The position numbers and the translations under genes are program-made. Positions 42,326-51,090 of a stretch of 64,000 bases of DNA are shown here, one piece after another; the first letter of the stretch is position 1, and each line of letters begins with the position of its first letter. The notes under the pieces were generated by a model, which saw nothing but the letters and a program-made list of their open reading frames with translations, did not search any database and was not told the DNA's origin. The DNA comes from Actinophytocola oryzae (GTDB taxonomy: Bacteria; Actinomycetota; Actinomycetes; Mycobacteriales; Pseudonocardiaceae), in the NCBI RefSeq assembly GCF_004364325.1, contig NZ_SOCP01000008.1:248001-312000 (forward strand). Reading direction: 5' to 3'.

Positions 42326-42913
42326 CTAGTACACGATGCGGTAGCGGAGGTGCGTGGCGTCCGGGGTGTCGACCACCCGCACGATCTCCAGCTCGAGCCG
42401 CGACGGCAGCAGGTCGAACAGCCTGCGTCCCGCCCCGAACAGGACCGGCACCTGGTGGATCTGCAGCTCGTCGAGCACACCGGCCTCGATCGCCTTCTGG
42501 GCCGTGTACGCGCCGTGCACCAGCACGTTCCGGTCCCCGGCCGCCTCCTTCGCCTGTGCCACGGCGCTTTCGATGCCGTCGGACACGTAGGTCACCAGCG
42601 GGTAGTCCGCCACGCTCGGACCCGGCGGCCGGTGGCTCGGCACGAAGATCCGCACGCCACGGCCGTGGTGGTCCCCACCCCAGTGGTCCACCTGCTCGGC
42701 GGTCCGCCGGCCGACGACCATCGCGCCGGTCGCGTTCAGGTCCGCGATCATCTCGCCTGCGGGCCCGTCGGTCCGGAAGCCCGTCCCGCCCGGCGCGACC
42801 CCCCACTCGTGCAGCCTGCCGAAGTCGTCGCCGCCCGGGTTGCCCGGGGCGTCGTTCGGCGCCGCGATGTACCCGTCGACCGACATCGACATGTCCAGCA
42901 CTGACTTGGCCAA
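42326..42913 (-). CDS. dihydrofolate-reductase-family protein (RibD C-terminal type)
   Basis: 195-residue NADPH-dependent reductase fold. The start, SVLDMSMSVDGYIAAPNDAP, is the usual family opening; MVVGRRTAEQVDHW and YVSDGIESAVAQAKEAAGDR match the cofactor-binding region. The C-terminal LDELQIHQVPVLFGAGRRLF is highly typical of the RibD_C/YyaP subgroup. Its substrate is unknown, and it is not the housekeeping folA. It is convergent with the alarmone synthetase, with its stop codon formed in the CTAG next to the MITE-like element. Confidence 0.88.
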   Translation of the reverse strand: MAKSVLDMSMSVDGYIAAPNDAPGNPGGDDFGRLHEWGVAPGGTGFRTDGPAGEMIADLNATGAMVVGRRTAEQVDHWGGDHHGRGVRIFVPSHRPPGPSVADYPLVTYVSDGIESAVAQAKEAAGDRNVLVHGAYTAQKAIEAGVLDELQIHQVPVLFGAGRRLFDLLPSRLELEIVRVVDTPDATHLRYRIVY

Positions 42914-42943
42914 GACTCCTCCTACGGTGTGTGCGGACAGTCA

Positions 42944-44044
42944 TTACACCTGACGGTCGGGCAGCGGCTGGTAGTCGCTCTGGTACCCGAAGTAGCGGGG
43001 CCCGACGATCTCGAGCCCCGCCGGGGTCCTCCAGCGGGGGTCACCCGGGATGCCGAGCACGGTGACCCGGTTGCCGTAGCGCATGGACTCGGTCGTGACG
43101 GGCTCGCCGGTGTCGGTCTCCAGCACGCAGATCAGGTCCGGGGTGGTGGCCACGACCTCGCCGTCGCGCTCGGCGAGGAGGTACTCGTTCTGGAACGACA
43201 GCCGCAGCTCCGTGTCCGTGCCCGCGATGGTGGCACCACCCCTCGCGAACCCACCCGTGGTCGTCCGGTGCACGTCGACGACCTTGCCGGTGGCCAGCCG
43301 GACGCCGCCGACCAGCTCGGCTACCGCGGTGGCCGGGTCCGTGTGCTCGGCTCGGGCGGTCCGCGCCGCGGCACCGAGCCGGCCCGCCAGCGTGATGGTG
43401 CCCGCGACGAGACCGTCGGCGAGCTGCCCGCCGGTCATGACCGTGTCGGCGGTGTACACCGAGCACCCCGTCGCGACGCACGCCGCGCGGGCGATGCGTT
43501 CCGCCCACAGGTTGGACACCGTCCGCAGCACCAGGGTGTTGCCCTTGTCGTCGGCGACGGCCATGGGGCTCGTGGGGATCCCGGCGAGTGTCGGCAGCAC
43601 CATCTGCGCCTCGGGGAACGCACGGCCCATCGCGTCGCCGTCGACGACCGGTAGTCCGGTCTCCGCGGCAAGGGCGAGCGGGATCAGCGAGTTCATCCCG
43701 CCGATCTCGATGGGCACGAGGTGGGTCGCCTCGACACCGGTCGCCTCCTCCAGCGCACGCAGCGCCGCGAGGGTCTCCGTGCCGTTGGGGAGCTTCTCCT
43801 GGCTGACCGTCGGCGCCCCGAGCATCGCGACCGGGACCACGACCGCGTCCGGCGCGACCTCGTCGACGGTGACCAGCGTGACGGGACCGTGCCGCTCGAT
43901 CGCGGTCTCGGCGAGCAGCCTGCCGATGTACGGGTCGCCTCCGCCGCCGGTGCCCAGGATCCCCGCGCCACGGGCGATGTCCGCGATCTCCTCGGTGCCG
44001 ACCTCACGCACCGGGTGCCGCCACCGGCTCGCGGGACCCGACAC
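42944..44044 (-). CDS. DUF917 family protein (hydantoinase-associated), operon gene 5
   Basis: 366-residue protein of the DUF917 family (some members are thiohydantoin desulfurases). The glycine-rich start ILGTGGGGDPYIGRLL, the HLVPIEIGGMNSLIPLALAA and DGDAMGRAFPEAQMVLPTLA segments, and a beta-rich second half (RYGNRVTVLGIPGDPRWRTP) are family features. Starts GTG 44044 or GTG 44011 both overlap the end of the hydantoinase gene (by 41 or 8 bp), so translation is coupled. It is the last gene of a five-gene overlapping operon. Likely acts on a cyclic amide intermediate with HyuA; the reaction is not proven. Confidence 0.85.
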   Translation of the reverse strand: MSGPASRWRHPVREVGTEEIADIARGAGILGTGGGGDPYIGRLLAETAIERHGPVTLVTVDEVAPDAVVVPVAMLGAPTVSQEKLPNGTETLAALRALEEATGVEATHLVPIEIGGMNSLIPLALAAETGLPVVDGDAMGRAFPEAQMVLPTLAGIPTSPMAVADDKGNTLVLRTVSNLWAERIARAACVATGCSVYTADTVMTGGQLADGLVAGTITLAGRLGAAARTARAEHTDPATAVAELVGGVRLATGKVVDVHRTTTGGFARGGATIAGTDTELRLSFQNEYLLAERDGEVVATTPDLICVLETDTGEPVTTESMRYGNRVTVLGIPGDPRWRTPAGLEIVGPRYFGYQSDYQPLPDRQV

Positions 44045-45620
44045 GCCCCAGGTCGAGGTCGCCGACGGCCTTCACCCGCACGCGCGTGGCGCCGCCGGGC
44101 AGGTAGGCGAGCGGCACCTCGGTGACCTCCACGATCTCGACGCTACCGGGTCTGGCGCCCGCCGCCTCGGCCCGCTCGACCGCCTCGGCCCTGGCCTCGG
44201 CGAGCACGTGGTCACGTCTGCCGTCCGCGATCCGCACGACCCGGTCCAGCTCGCCGCCGACCTCGGCGATCGCCGCGCCGATCGCGTTGGCCACGTCGGA
44301 GTGCTCGGGGCGCCGCACGTCCGGCAGACCGGGCAGCGCGTCCGGCAGCACCACGCCACCGCCGCCGACCAGCACGACCGGGAGCGGATCGGGGGAGGTG
44401 CGCATCCGGTCCACCGCGTCGGCGACCCGCTCGTTGACCTCGGCGAGCACCGCCCGCGCCCGGTCGCCGTCGAACCGGCGGACCAGGGCGGTCATGGTGC
44501 CGATGCGGGCCTGCCCCGCCGCGACCGCGACGTCGGTCAGGGTGAGGGTGTCGCCGCCGAACACCAGTGCCTTGCTGGTCAACCCGAAGCCGACGCTGTC
44601 GGGGCCGACCGTGGTCCGGTCCGCGTCGGAGAAGCCGCGGACGAGGCTGCCGCCGCCAATGCCGAGCGAGAGCACGTCGGGCATCCGCCAGTTGACGCGG
44701 ATACCCGCGATGTCGGTGATCGCCGGTGCCTCACGGGGAAAGCCGCCGACGAGCATGCCGACGTCGGTCGTCGTACCGCCGACATCGACGACCGCGCAGT
44801 CCCGCACCCCGGACAGGAAACCCGCGCCACGCATGGAGTTCGTCGGCCCGGACGCGAACGTCGCCGCGGGGAGGCGGCGGCTGTAGCCGATGTCCATCAG
44901 GGTGCCGTCGTTCTGGCTCAACAGGAGCGGCGCACCGATGCCTGCCTCGGCGAGGGCCGCGGTCAGCGCTTCGGCCAGCCGGTCGGCGAGTTCGGCGAGC
45001 GCGGCGTTCAGCACGGTCGCGTTCTCACGTTCCAACAGGCCGATCCGGCCCAGCTCGTAGGAACACGACACCCGCAGCCCGGGCACCTCCGCACGCAGGA
45101 TCTCGGCGGCTTCCTGTTCCATGGTCCCGTTCACGGGCGCGAACACCGACGAGAGCGCGACCGACCGCACCCCCCTGCCCGCGATGTCGGCCGCGGCACG
45201 GCGCAACTCGTCGACGTCCAGTGTGGACAGTTCGGTGCCGTCGTACTCGTAACCACCGTGGCACAGGTAGGTGCGCCCGCCGACGGCCGCACGCAGCCGC
45301 GCGGGCCAGCCGGACAGCGGCGGGATCGCCGTGGTGGCGGGCAGTCCGAGGCGCACGACCGCGGTCGGCGTCAGGTCGCGGGCCGCCACGACGGCGTTGG
45401 TGAAGTGCGTGGTGCCGATCATCACCGCGGCGATCTCACCCGGGGTGAACCCCTCCGGCGCACCGGCCAGCAGCTCGCCGATCGCGGTGACGACACCGGC
45501 CGTGACGTCCTCGGTCGTCGGCGTCTTCACCGCGGCGAGCACCCGGACGTCGTCCTCCTGGCGGCCCGCGACCAGCACGGCGTCGGTGTTGGTGCCGCCG
45601 ACGTCGATGCCGAGGCGCAT
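44004..45620 (-). CDS. hydantoinase/oxoprolinase family protein (HyuA-like), operon gene 4
   Basis: 538-residue ASKHA-fold ATPase subunit. The phosphate-1 motif is LGIDVGGTNTDAVLV at the N-terminus; FASGPTNSMRGAGFLSG and the second phosphate motif VVDVGGTTTDVGML are intact, as are LLERENATVLNAAL and LLLSQNDGTLMDIG. Enzymes of this family use ATP to open 5-membered cyclic amides such as hydantoins and oxoproline. The ATG at 45620 shares a base with the stop of the permease gene upstream (TGATG overlap), indicating translational coupling. Confidence 0.9.
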   Translation of the reverse strand: MRLGIDVGGTNTDAVLVAGRQEDDVRVLAAVKTPTTEDVTAGVVTAIGELLAGAPEGFTPGEIAAVMIGTTHFTNAVVAARDLTPTAVVRLGLPATTAIPPLSGWPARLRAAVGGRTYLCHGGYEYDGTELSTLDVDELRRAAADIAGRGVRSVALSSVFAPVNGTMEQEAAEILRAEVPGLRVSCSYELGRIGLLERENATVLNAALAELADRLAEALTAALAEAGIGAPLLLSQNDGTLMDIGYSRRLPAATFASGPTNSMRGAGFLSGVRDCAVVDVGGTTTDVGMLVGGFPREAPAITDIAGIRVNWRMPDVLSLGIGGGSLVRGFSDADRTTVGPDSVGFGLTSKALVFGGDTLTLTDVAVAAGQARIGTMTALVRRFDGDRARAVLAEVNERVADAVDRMRTSPDPLPVVLVGGGGVVLPDALPGLPDVRRPEHSDVANAIGAAIAEVGGELDRVVRIADGRRDHVLAEARAEAVERAEAAGARPGSVEIVEVTEVPLAYLPGGATRVRVKAVGDLDLGRVGSREPVAAPGA

Positions 45621-46936
45621 CACGGGGCGGCCTCGGCGACGGAGACCTCGCGAGTACCGACCGAGAGCAGGCCGAGCTTGCCCACGACCAGGTACGCGAC
45701 CCCGCCGATGACAAGGGAGTCGAGGGCGGGGATGCCGAACTGCTCCTGCTCGCTCCACCAGCCGAGCACCGCGGCGCCGACCCAGATCACCAGCGTGACC
45801 GGCACCCACGTCGGTTCGGTCGCGGGGAGCCCGCCGGTGGCGCGTGCCTCGTCGAGCGCGGGCCGCCAGCGGCGCACGAGGAAGTACTCGGCGACCATGA
45901 TCCCGGCGATCGGCGGCATCGCGACGCCGAGCACGGTGAGGAAGTCGGCGAACCGGTCCAGGATGCCCGCCGCGGACAGCGCGGTGCCGACGACACCGAT
46001 CGCGACCGTGGCCACGACCCGGTTCACCCGCAGCCCGAACAACGTGGACAGCGTGTTCACGAACCCGAGCGAGGAGCTGTACAGGTTCCAGTCGTTGATC
46101 TTCACCGTGGCCGCGACGAGGATGATGACACCCACCGCCCCCGAGGTGGCCGCGAAGATCGACACCACGTCGGCCTGCCTGATGGCGTAGGCGAGCACGA
46201 CACCGACCAGGCCGAGCACGTACTGGCCGAGGGTGATCGAGACGACCGTCTGCTTCACGACGTCACCGGGCGTGCGGTTGAAACGTGTCATGTCGGGGGT
46301 GAGCACCGCGCCGGCGATGTAGGACCCCGCCACGATCGTCGCGCCGGTCGCGATGGACATCGGCTCGCCGAACGGTTGTGTGCCAAGGAGATCACCGAGG
46401 CTGTGGTCGGACAGCTCGCCGATGACCGACCAGCCGGCCAGCAGCAGGAACGCGGGCACGGTGACGTAGGCGACCCAGCCCATCCACCGGAACCCGTACA
46501 CGACGAGCGCCGTCACCACGAGCCCGGTCACGATCGACCACGTCCACACGGGAACCCCGCCGACCAGCGAGTGCAGTCCCTCGGCGAAGATCGCGTTCTG
46601 GATGCCGAACCAGCCGATCAGGCTCGTCGCGACCACCAGGCCGATCAGCGCGGAGCCAAGGCGCCCGAAGCCGGTCCACCGCGCGAGGACCGAAGTGGAC
46701 AGTCCTTCCCGGACACCGGCGATGCCCGCGAAGACAGCCACCACCTCGAGGATCACCGACCCGAGCGTCAACGACCAGAACGCGCCCCAGAACGACATCC
46801 CGGCGCCGAGTGTGGCGCCGAGCAGGAACACCGTGAGGTCGGACAGCTGCCCGAACCGCTGCACCGCGACGGTCCACCACGGGTAGCGCGCGCTGTCCGG
46901 CACGCGGTCCAGGGCGTAGTCGTCCGCACCCAGCAT
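45620..46936 (-). CDS. NCS1-family purine/pyrimidine/hydantoin permease, operon gene 3
   Basis: 438-residue inner-membrane transporter with about 12 hydrophobic helices. NCS1/CodB-type features are FGQLSDLTVFLLGATLGAGM near helix 1, IGWFGIQNAIFAEGL, SYIAGAVLTPDMTRF with the conserved PDMTRF, and AATVKINDWNLYSSSLGF. It would import a nucleobase, hydantoin or allantoin-like ring as substrate for the flanking hydantoinase genes. The start overlaps the stop of the preceding gene (46936-46938), and its stop overlaps the next start. Confidence 0.9.
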   Translation of the reverse strand: MLGADDYALDRVPDSARYPWWTVAVQRFGQLSDLTVFLLGATLGAGMSFWGAFWSLTLGSVILEVVAVFAGIAGVREGLSTSVLARWTGFGRLGSALIGLVVATSLIGWFGIQNAIFAEGLHSLVGGVPVWTWSIVTGLVVTALVVYGFRWMGWVAYVTVPAFLLLAGWSVIGELSDHSLGDLLGTQPFGEPMSIATGATIVAGSYIAGAVLTPDMTRFNRTPGDVVKQTVVSITLGQYVLGLVGVVLAYAIRQADVVSIFAATSGAVGVIILVAATVKINDWNLYSSSLGFVNTLSTLFGLRVNRVVATVAIGVVGTALSAAGILDRFADFLTVLGVAMPPIAGIMVAEYFLVRRWRPALDEARATGGLPATEPTWVPVTLVIWVGAAVLGWWSEQEQFGIPALDSLVIGGVAYLVVGKLGLLSVGTREVSVAEAAP

Positions 46937-48408
46937 CAGATCCCTTTCCGTTCACCCAGCCAGGCCCCAACCGTGTGCCGAGGGGCGACCCCCGGCCGGG
47001 GCGGTCCCTCCGCGTGCGCCCGCAGCGCGACCGCGGGCTCCGAGAGGTAGCTCAGCGGCGTCTCCTCGATCACCGTCGCGCGTGCCAGCCTCGGGTCCGC
47101 GCCCGCCCGCACCGCCGCGGCCCGCGCCGCCTCGCTCACGGCCTCCCGCATCGCGGTCTCGTCACCGTCGCGCACGGGCATGACCCGTTCGGCCTCGCCG
47201 CCGACCGGCGCGGTCGCCACCCCGACCGCGGCAGCGGCGGCGGCCCAGGGCGGGCAGCGCACGCCGAGCGTGCCGGTGAGCCGGGGCGGCAGCAGGTTGG
47301 CCAGCTCCTCCGAGCCGGGACCGCCGAGCAGCAGCGGGAGGTCCGCCGGCGAGGTCTTGGCGCGGTCGACGGCTTCCGCCATCGCGCGGGCGTCGGTGCT
47401 GGGCCCGGAGCCCGCGGGCACCCTCGCGATCACCCGCAGACTGGTCGGCACACCGCCGATCGTCGTGTGACCCGGGGTCAGCCTCGGCTTGCCGCCGGTG
47501 ACCGCGCACACCGAGGGCGCGTCGTCGTCCGCGCAGGTCAGCGCCACCAGCGCCTCCTGCTCGCCTGCCAGCCGGGCCGCGCCGCAGACCGTCGCCGCCG
47601 CCGCGCCGCCGTAGAGGGCGAGTGGGTGGGTGGCCGCGTAGTCGAGCGCCGCGATCGTGCCGTCGTTGCGGGCGAGGAACACCTCGGCGTGCCCGAGCCC
47701 GCGTTCGGCCAGCGACGCCGCCACCGTGGCCGCGTACCGGCCGGCCGTCACGGTCATCGCGGCCTGGAGGACCGTGGCGTTCTCGCGCTCCAGCAGGCCG
47801 GTGCCGCCGATCTCGTGGGACAGCAGGACCGGCACCGAGTCGCCGAGCTCCTTCTCCAGGATCGCCGCGGCGGCCAGCTCGTGGTCGGGGGTGAGGGTGG
47901 CGAAGACGCCGGTGACCGCGACGGCCTCGACCCGGCCCGCGACCGCCCGCGCGAAGTCGGCGACGGCCGAGGTGTCCAGTGGCTCGAGGTCGGTGCCGTC
48001 CAGCCGCGAGCCGCCCGCGACGCAGATGCTGGACAGCACGACCTGGTCGCGCAGAGCGGTGGGCCACAGCCCGAGCGGGGGCACCGAGGTGGTCGCCGCG
48101 CCGAGCCGCACCACCGCGACCGGCCCGAGCCTCGGGTCCCACGGACGCCACTTGTCCTTCTGTGGCTGGGGATGCACGACGAGCTCGTCCACCTCCCGGA
48201 TGGCGAACGCCACCCGGTCGACATCCCGCACGGTGCTGTCGTCCGGCAGGAGGGCGGCCAGCACCTCGTCGAGTGCCCCGTCGGGCAGCGGCCGCGTCAT
48301 CCGCTTCGTCGTGACGGCGACGATGTCGCCGTCGTCGCGGACCAGCGCGCCGGTGACGTGGTCGCGGTCCAGCGCGACGCCGAGCCGGAACCCACCCGTC
48401 TCACGCAT
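46936..48408 (-). CDS. divergent HyuA-like protein lacking ATPase motifs, operon gene 2
   Basis: 490-residue protein clearly related to HyuA by central segments (VPPLGLWPTALRDQVVLSSI, LLSHEIGGTGLLERENATVL, VFLARNDGTIAALDYA). The N-terminal phosphate motif DVGGTNTD of the paralogue is replaced by RLGVALDRDHVTGALV, and the second DVGGTTTD region is missing. It probably does not hydrolyse ATP the same way and may be a partner or regulatory subunit of the intact HyuA, or have a new role. It overlaps the upstream DUF917 gene by 8 bp and the permease start by one base. Confidence 0.8.
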   Translation of the reverse strand: MRETGGFRLGVALDRDHVTGALVRDDGDIVAVTTKRMTRPLPDGALDEVLAALLPDDSTVRDVDRVAFAIREVDELVVHPQPQKDKWRPWDPRLGPVAVVRLGAATTSVPPLGLWPTALRDQVVLSSICVAGGSRLDGTDLEPLDTSAVADFARAVAGRVEAVAVTGVFATLTPDHELAAAAILEKELGDSVPVLLSHEIGGTGLLERENATVLQAAMTVTAGRYAATVAASLAERGLGHAEVFLARNDGTIAALDYAATHPLALYGGAAAATVCGAARLAGEQEALVALTCADDDAPSVCAVTGGKPRLTPGHTTIGGVPTSLRVIARVPAGSGPSTDARAMAEAVDRAKTSPADLPLLLGGPGSEELANLLPPRLTGTLGVRCPPWAAAAAAVGVATAPVGGEAERVMPVRDGDETAMREAVSEAARAAAVRAGADPRLARATVIEETPLSYLSEPAVALRAHAEGPPRPGVAPRHTVGAWLGERKGI

Positions 48409-49498
48409 GCGCCACCGCCAGCGGCACGTAGTCGATGGCCAGCCCGAACGCGCGCGGGCCGACGAGCCGCAGCGCGTCCGGCGTCAGCCACAGCGGCGGG
48501 CAGGGGAGCGCGAGCACCACGACACGCAGTCCGTACCGCAGCTCCCGCACCGGGACCGGCTCCCCGCTGTGCACGTCGAACACCGTGATGATGTCCGGGA
48601 CCGTCGCGCGCAGCTCGCCGTCCTCGAGCACGGCGTGGTACTCGTGCCCGGCCTCCAGCCGCAGCCAGCGGCCCTCGTCGCGGTTGACGCCTTCCAACAG
48701 GACGGTGCGCCGCGAGTTCGTGGCGAGGGTCGCGGTGGCCGCGTTCTTCACCCGGTGCACCCTGGTCACCCTGCACTCCGCGAGCCGGATGCCGCCCAGC
48801 TCCTCGGCGAGCCTGCCGACGGCCGCCGTCGTCGGCGCCCCGGCGCACTCCTCGAGGACCCGGCCGATGTTCGCGGCCCTGGAGATGGACCCGAGGACCA
48901 CGCTCTTCGCGGCCTGCTCGACGGTCATCACGTACTCGGAGGTCACCGAGCGGTCGCCCCACGCCGAGGACACGCTGCGTGCCAGCCGTTCGAGCCACTC
49001 GCCGGACTCCGCCTGCACGGTGACCACCCGCTCGTGCTCGTCGGCGAGTATCGACGGGCTCGCGGTGACCCCCGCGGCCTGCATCGCGACCTGCTCCACA
49101 CCGGGGAACGCGCGGCCCATGGCGTCGGCGTCCAGCAGCGGCAGGCCGGCGTGGGCCGCGAACATGACCGAGCTCGGCCCGTTCAACCCGCCGACCTCGG
49201 TGCACATCAGAGCGGCGACCGGGCGGCCGAAATGTGCCTCGACCTGGCGGCGCAGGCCGACGGACTCCCTGCCGGTGCCGATGCGCTCGACGAGCACGTC
49301 CGGGGCGCCGAGGTACGCGCACGGCATCACCAGCTCGTCGGCGGGCAGCTCGTCGGGGCGCACGACCCGCACCGGGCCGTGCTGGGCTACGGCGTACCTG
49401 GCCAGCGGCAACACGTGTCCGGCAGGCCCGCCGCCACCCGCGCCCAGCACGTCGCACCCCCGGGCGAACGCGGGGAGGTTGGCCTGGTCGAACTCCAT
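48401..49498 (-). CDS. DUF917 family protein, operon gene 1
   Basis: 365-residue DUF917 protein, paralogue of 42944-44044. It starts at ATG 49498 and contains VLGAGGGGPAGHVLPLARYA, ALMCTEVGGLNGPSSVMFAA, DADAMGRAFPGVEQVAMQAA and the C-terminal RYGLRVVVLALPCPPLWLTP. It is the promoter-proximal gene of the operon, only 61 bp from the divergent PucR regulator, with a 17-bp palindrome at 49503-49519 just before its start. It probably works on the same ring-opening pathway as HyuA; the exact reaction is unknown. Confidence 0.85.
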   Translation of the reverse strand: MEFDQANLPAFARGCDVLGAGGGGPAGHVLPLARYAVAQHGPVRVVRPDELPADELVMPCAYLGAPDVLVERIGTGRESVGLRRQVEAHFGRPVAALMCTEVGGLNGPSSVMFAAHAGLPLLDADAMGRAFPGVEQVAMQAAGVTASPSILADEHERVVTVQAESGEWLERLARSVSSAWGDRSVTSEYVMTVEQAAKSVVLGSISRAANIGRVLEECAGAPTTAAVGRLAEELGGIRLAECRVTRVHRVKNAATATLATNSRRTVLLEGVNRDEGRWLRLEAGHEYHAVLEDGELRATVPDIITVFDVHSGEPVPVRELRYGLRVVVLALPCPPLWLTPDALRLVGPRAFGLAIDYVPLAVAHA

Positions 49499-49502
49499 CG
49501 CG

Positions 49503-49519
49503 CCAGCCTAGTAGGCTGG
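49503..49519. promoter_or_regulatory. palindromic operator in the DUF917/PucR divergent gap
   Basis: CCAGCCT-AGT-AGGCTGG, perfect 7-bp arms, ending 4 bp before the DUF917 start codon and within the 61-bp intergenic region shared with PucR. A likely binding site for PucR or another regulator controlling the operon. Confidence 0.6.
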
Positions 49520-49559
49520 TCACTCAGCGTGCTTAGCTTCGCACAATAGGAATCGGGCC

Positions 49560-51086
49560 GTGTTTATCGCGCAACCACAAACGGGGACGGTCAGCGTCCA
49601 GGAGTTGTTGTCCGCGCCCGGTCTGGCGTCGCTCACACTGCTCGCGGGGGACCCGGCCAGGGACGTGCGCTCGGTGCGTGTCGTCGCGGAGCAGCGCACG
49701 TTGCGTGAGCTGACGTCGGGTGAGCTGGCGGTCGTGCTGCCGACCGTGTTCCTCGACGCCCAGGGCCACCAGTTCGACGTGGCCCTGCGTGACACCGCGG
49801 CGACCGGCGCCGCGGCGGTGGTGCTGACCGGCGTCGAGGCCGAGGCGGTCGAGCCGACCGCGCGGCGGATCGCCGACCGCCACGCGCTCGCGCTGCTCAC
49901 CGCCCCGCCCGGCACCGAGCCGACCCAGCTCGTGATCGCCGTGGCGCGACTGCTCGGCGGCGACGCGAGCATCGCGCTGGCCCGCGTCGACGACGCCCGG
50001 CAGCGCATCGCGTCGAGCGACTCACCCTCGGCGATCCTGGCCGCCACGGCCCAGACCCTCGCCACCGAGGTCACCGTCCGGGCACCCGACCACGGCGAGC
50101 CCGCCGCGCTCGTCGAGGTGGACGGCCTGGCCGACGGCTACGTCACGGCCACAGTGCCCGCGCGGGCGTCGGGTGCCTGGGTGATCGCGGCCCGTGCCGT
50201 GGTGCGGCTGGCGGCGGACGCCTACGCCCGGGCGCTCGCGGAACATCGGCGGACCGACCTCGCGCCCATCCACGACCGGGGCCGCCTGCTCGGTGAGCTG
50301 CTGCTCGCCCCGGAGTCCGAGCGCGCCCCGCTCGTGGCGCGGGCCAGGACGCTCGGCGTCGCGGTCGACGGCTGGCACCAGGTGCTGCGGTTCGAGCTGT
50401 CCTCGTCGCTTGCCGAGACCGCCGGCCGGGAACAGGCCACCACGGCCCAGCTGGACGCGGTCGGCGACACGGCGCTGGACGCCGTCCGCGCGGGCGGGAC
50501 GGCGGAGGACGGCTGGCACGGCACCCGCATCGGCGGCGACGTGCTGCTGGTCCGCACCACGAGCACCAACCCGGGTCAGGCCGCCGCCCGTACCGCCTAC
50601 CAGGCCGCGACCGCCGCACTCGACGCCGCGCGGGAACGGTTTCCCGGCCTGGTGGTCCGCTGCGGGATCGGCGGCGCGCACCGCAGGGCAGCCGGTCTGC
50701 GCACGTCGGCGACGGACGCCAGGGCCGCACTCGCCGCGACGCGCCAGTCCATGCCCCCGAGGGAGATCGTCGCGATCGACGCTCTCGGCCTGAACCCCAT
50801 GCTGGTCGAGTGGTACGCCTCCGACACCACCCGCGCCTCGGTCGACGACCTGTTGGCTCCGCTGGCCGAGCTGGGCCACCAGGCCGCCGAGGACGCCATC
50901 CGCACCCTGCAGTCCTACCTCGACCACCAGAGCTCACCGGCCAAGGCGGCCAAGGACCTCAACGTCCACCCGCAGACGATCACCTACCGCCTGCGCAAGA
51001 TCACCACGCTGCTCCACGTCGACTTCAACGACCCGGAGCAACGCCTCGCACTGCAACTCGCCTGCCGCGCCTGGCTGATGCGCTGA
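49560..51086 (+). CDS. PucR-family transcriptional regulator
   Basis: 508-residue regulator. The N-terminal ~120 residues resemble the PucR domain (VSVQELLSAPGLASLTLLAG then VRSVRVVAEQ...LTSGELAVVL). A central GAF/GGDEF-like CdaR region follows. The C-terminal HTH_30 is LQSYLDHQSSPAKAAKDLNV followed by HPQTITYRLRKI. PucR-type proteins control purine, hydantoin or related nitrogen catabolism, which fits the divergent DUF917/HyuA/NCS1 operon. GTG start at 49560 with AGGA 8 bases upstream. A palindrome in the 61-bp gap is a candidate operator. Confidence 0.9.
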   Translation: MFIAQPQTGTVSVQELLSAPGLASLTLLAGDPARDVRSVRVVAEQRTLRELTSGELAVVLPTVFLDAQGHQFDVALRDTAATGAAAVVLTGVEAEAVEPTARRIADRHALALLTAPPGTEPTQLVIAVARLLGGDASIALARVDDARQRIASSDSPSAILAATAQTLATEVTVRAPDHGEPAALVEVDGLADGYVTATVPARASGAWVIAARAVVRLAADAYARALAEHRRTDLAPIHDRGRLLGELLLAPESERAPLVARARTLGVAVDGWHQVLRFELSSSLAETAGREQATTAQLDAVGDTALDAVRAGGTAEDGWHGTRIGGDVLLVRTTSTNPGQAAARTAYQAATAALDAARERFPGLVVRCGIGGAHRRAAGLRTSATDARAALAATRQSMPPREIVAIDALGLNPMLVEWYASDTTRASVDDLLAPLAELGHQAAEDAIRTLQSYLDHQSSPAKAAKDLNVHPQTITYRLRKITTLLHVDFNDPEQRLALQLACRAWLMR

Positions 51087-51090
51087 GCCC

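Noticed and set aside
43083..46190. 1035-residue open frame on the plus strand, antisense to the hydantoinase operon
   Set aside because: It mirrors high-GC codons of real minus-strand genes; its composition is Ser/Thr/Ala/Arg-rich low complexity and no domain is visible.
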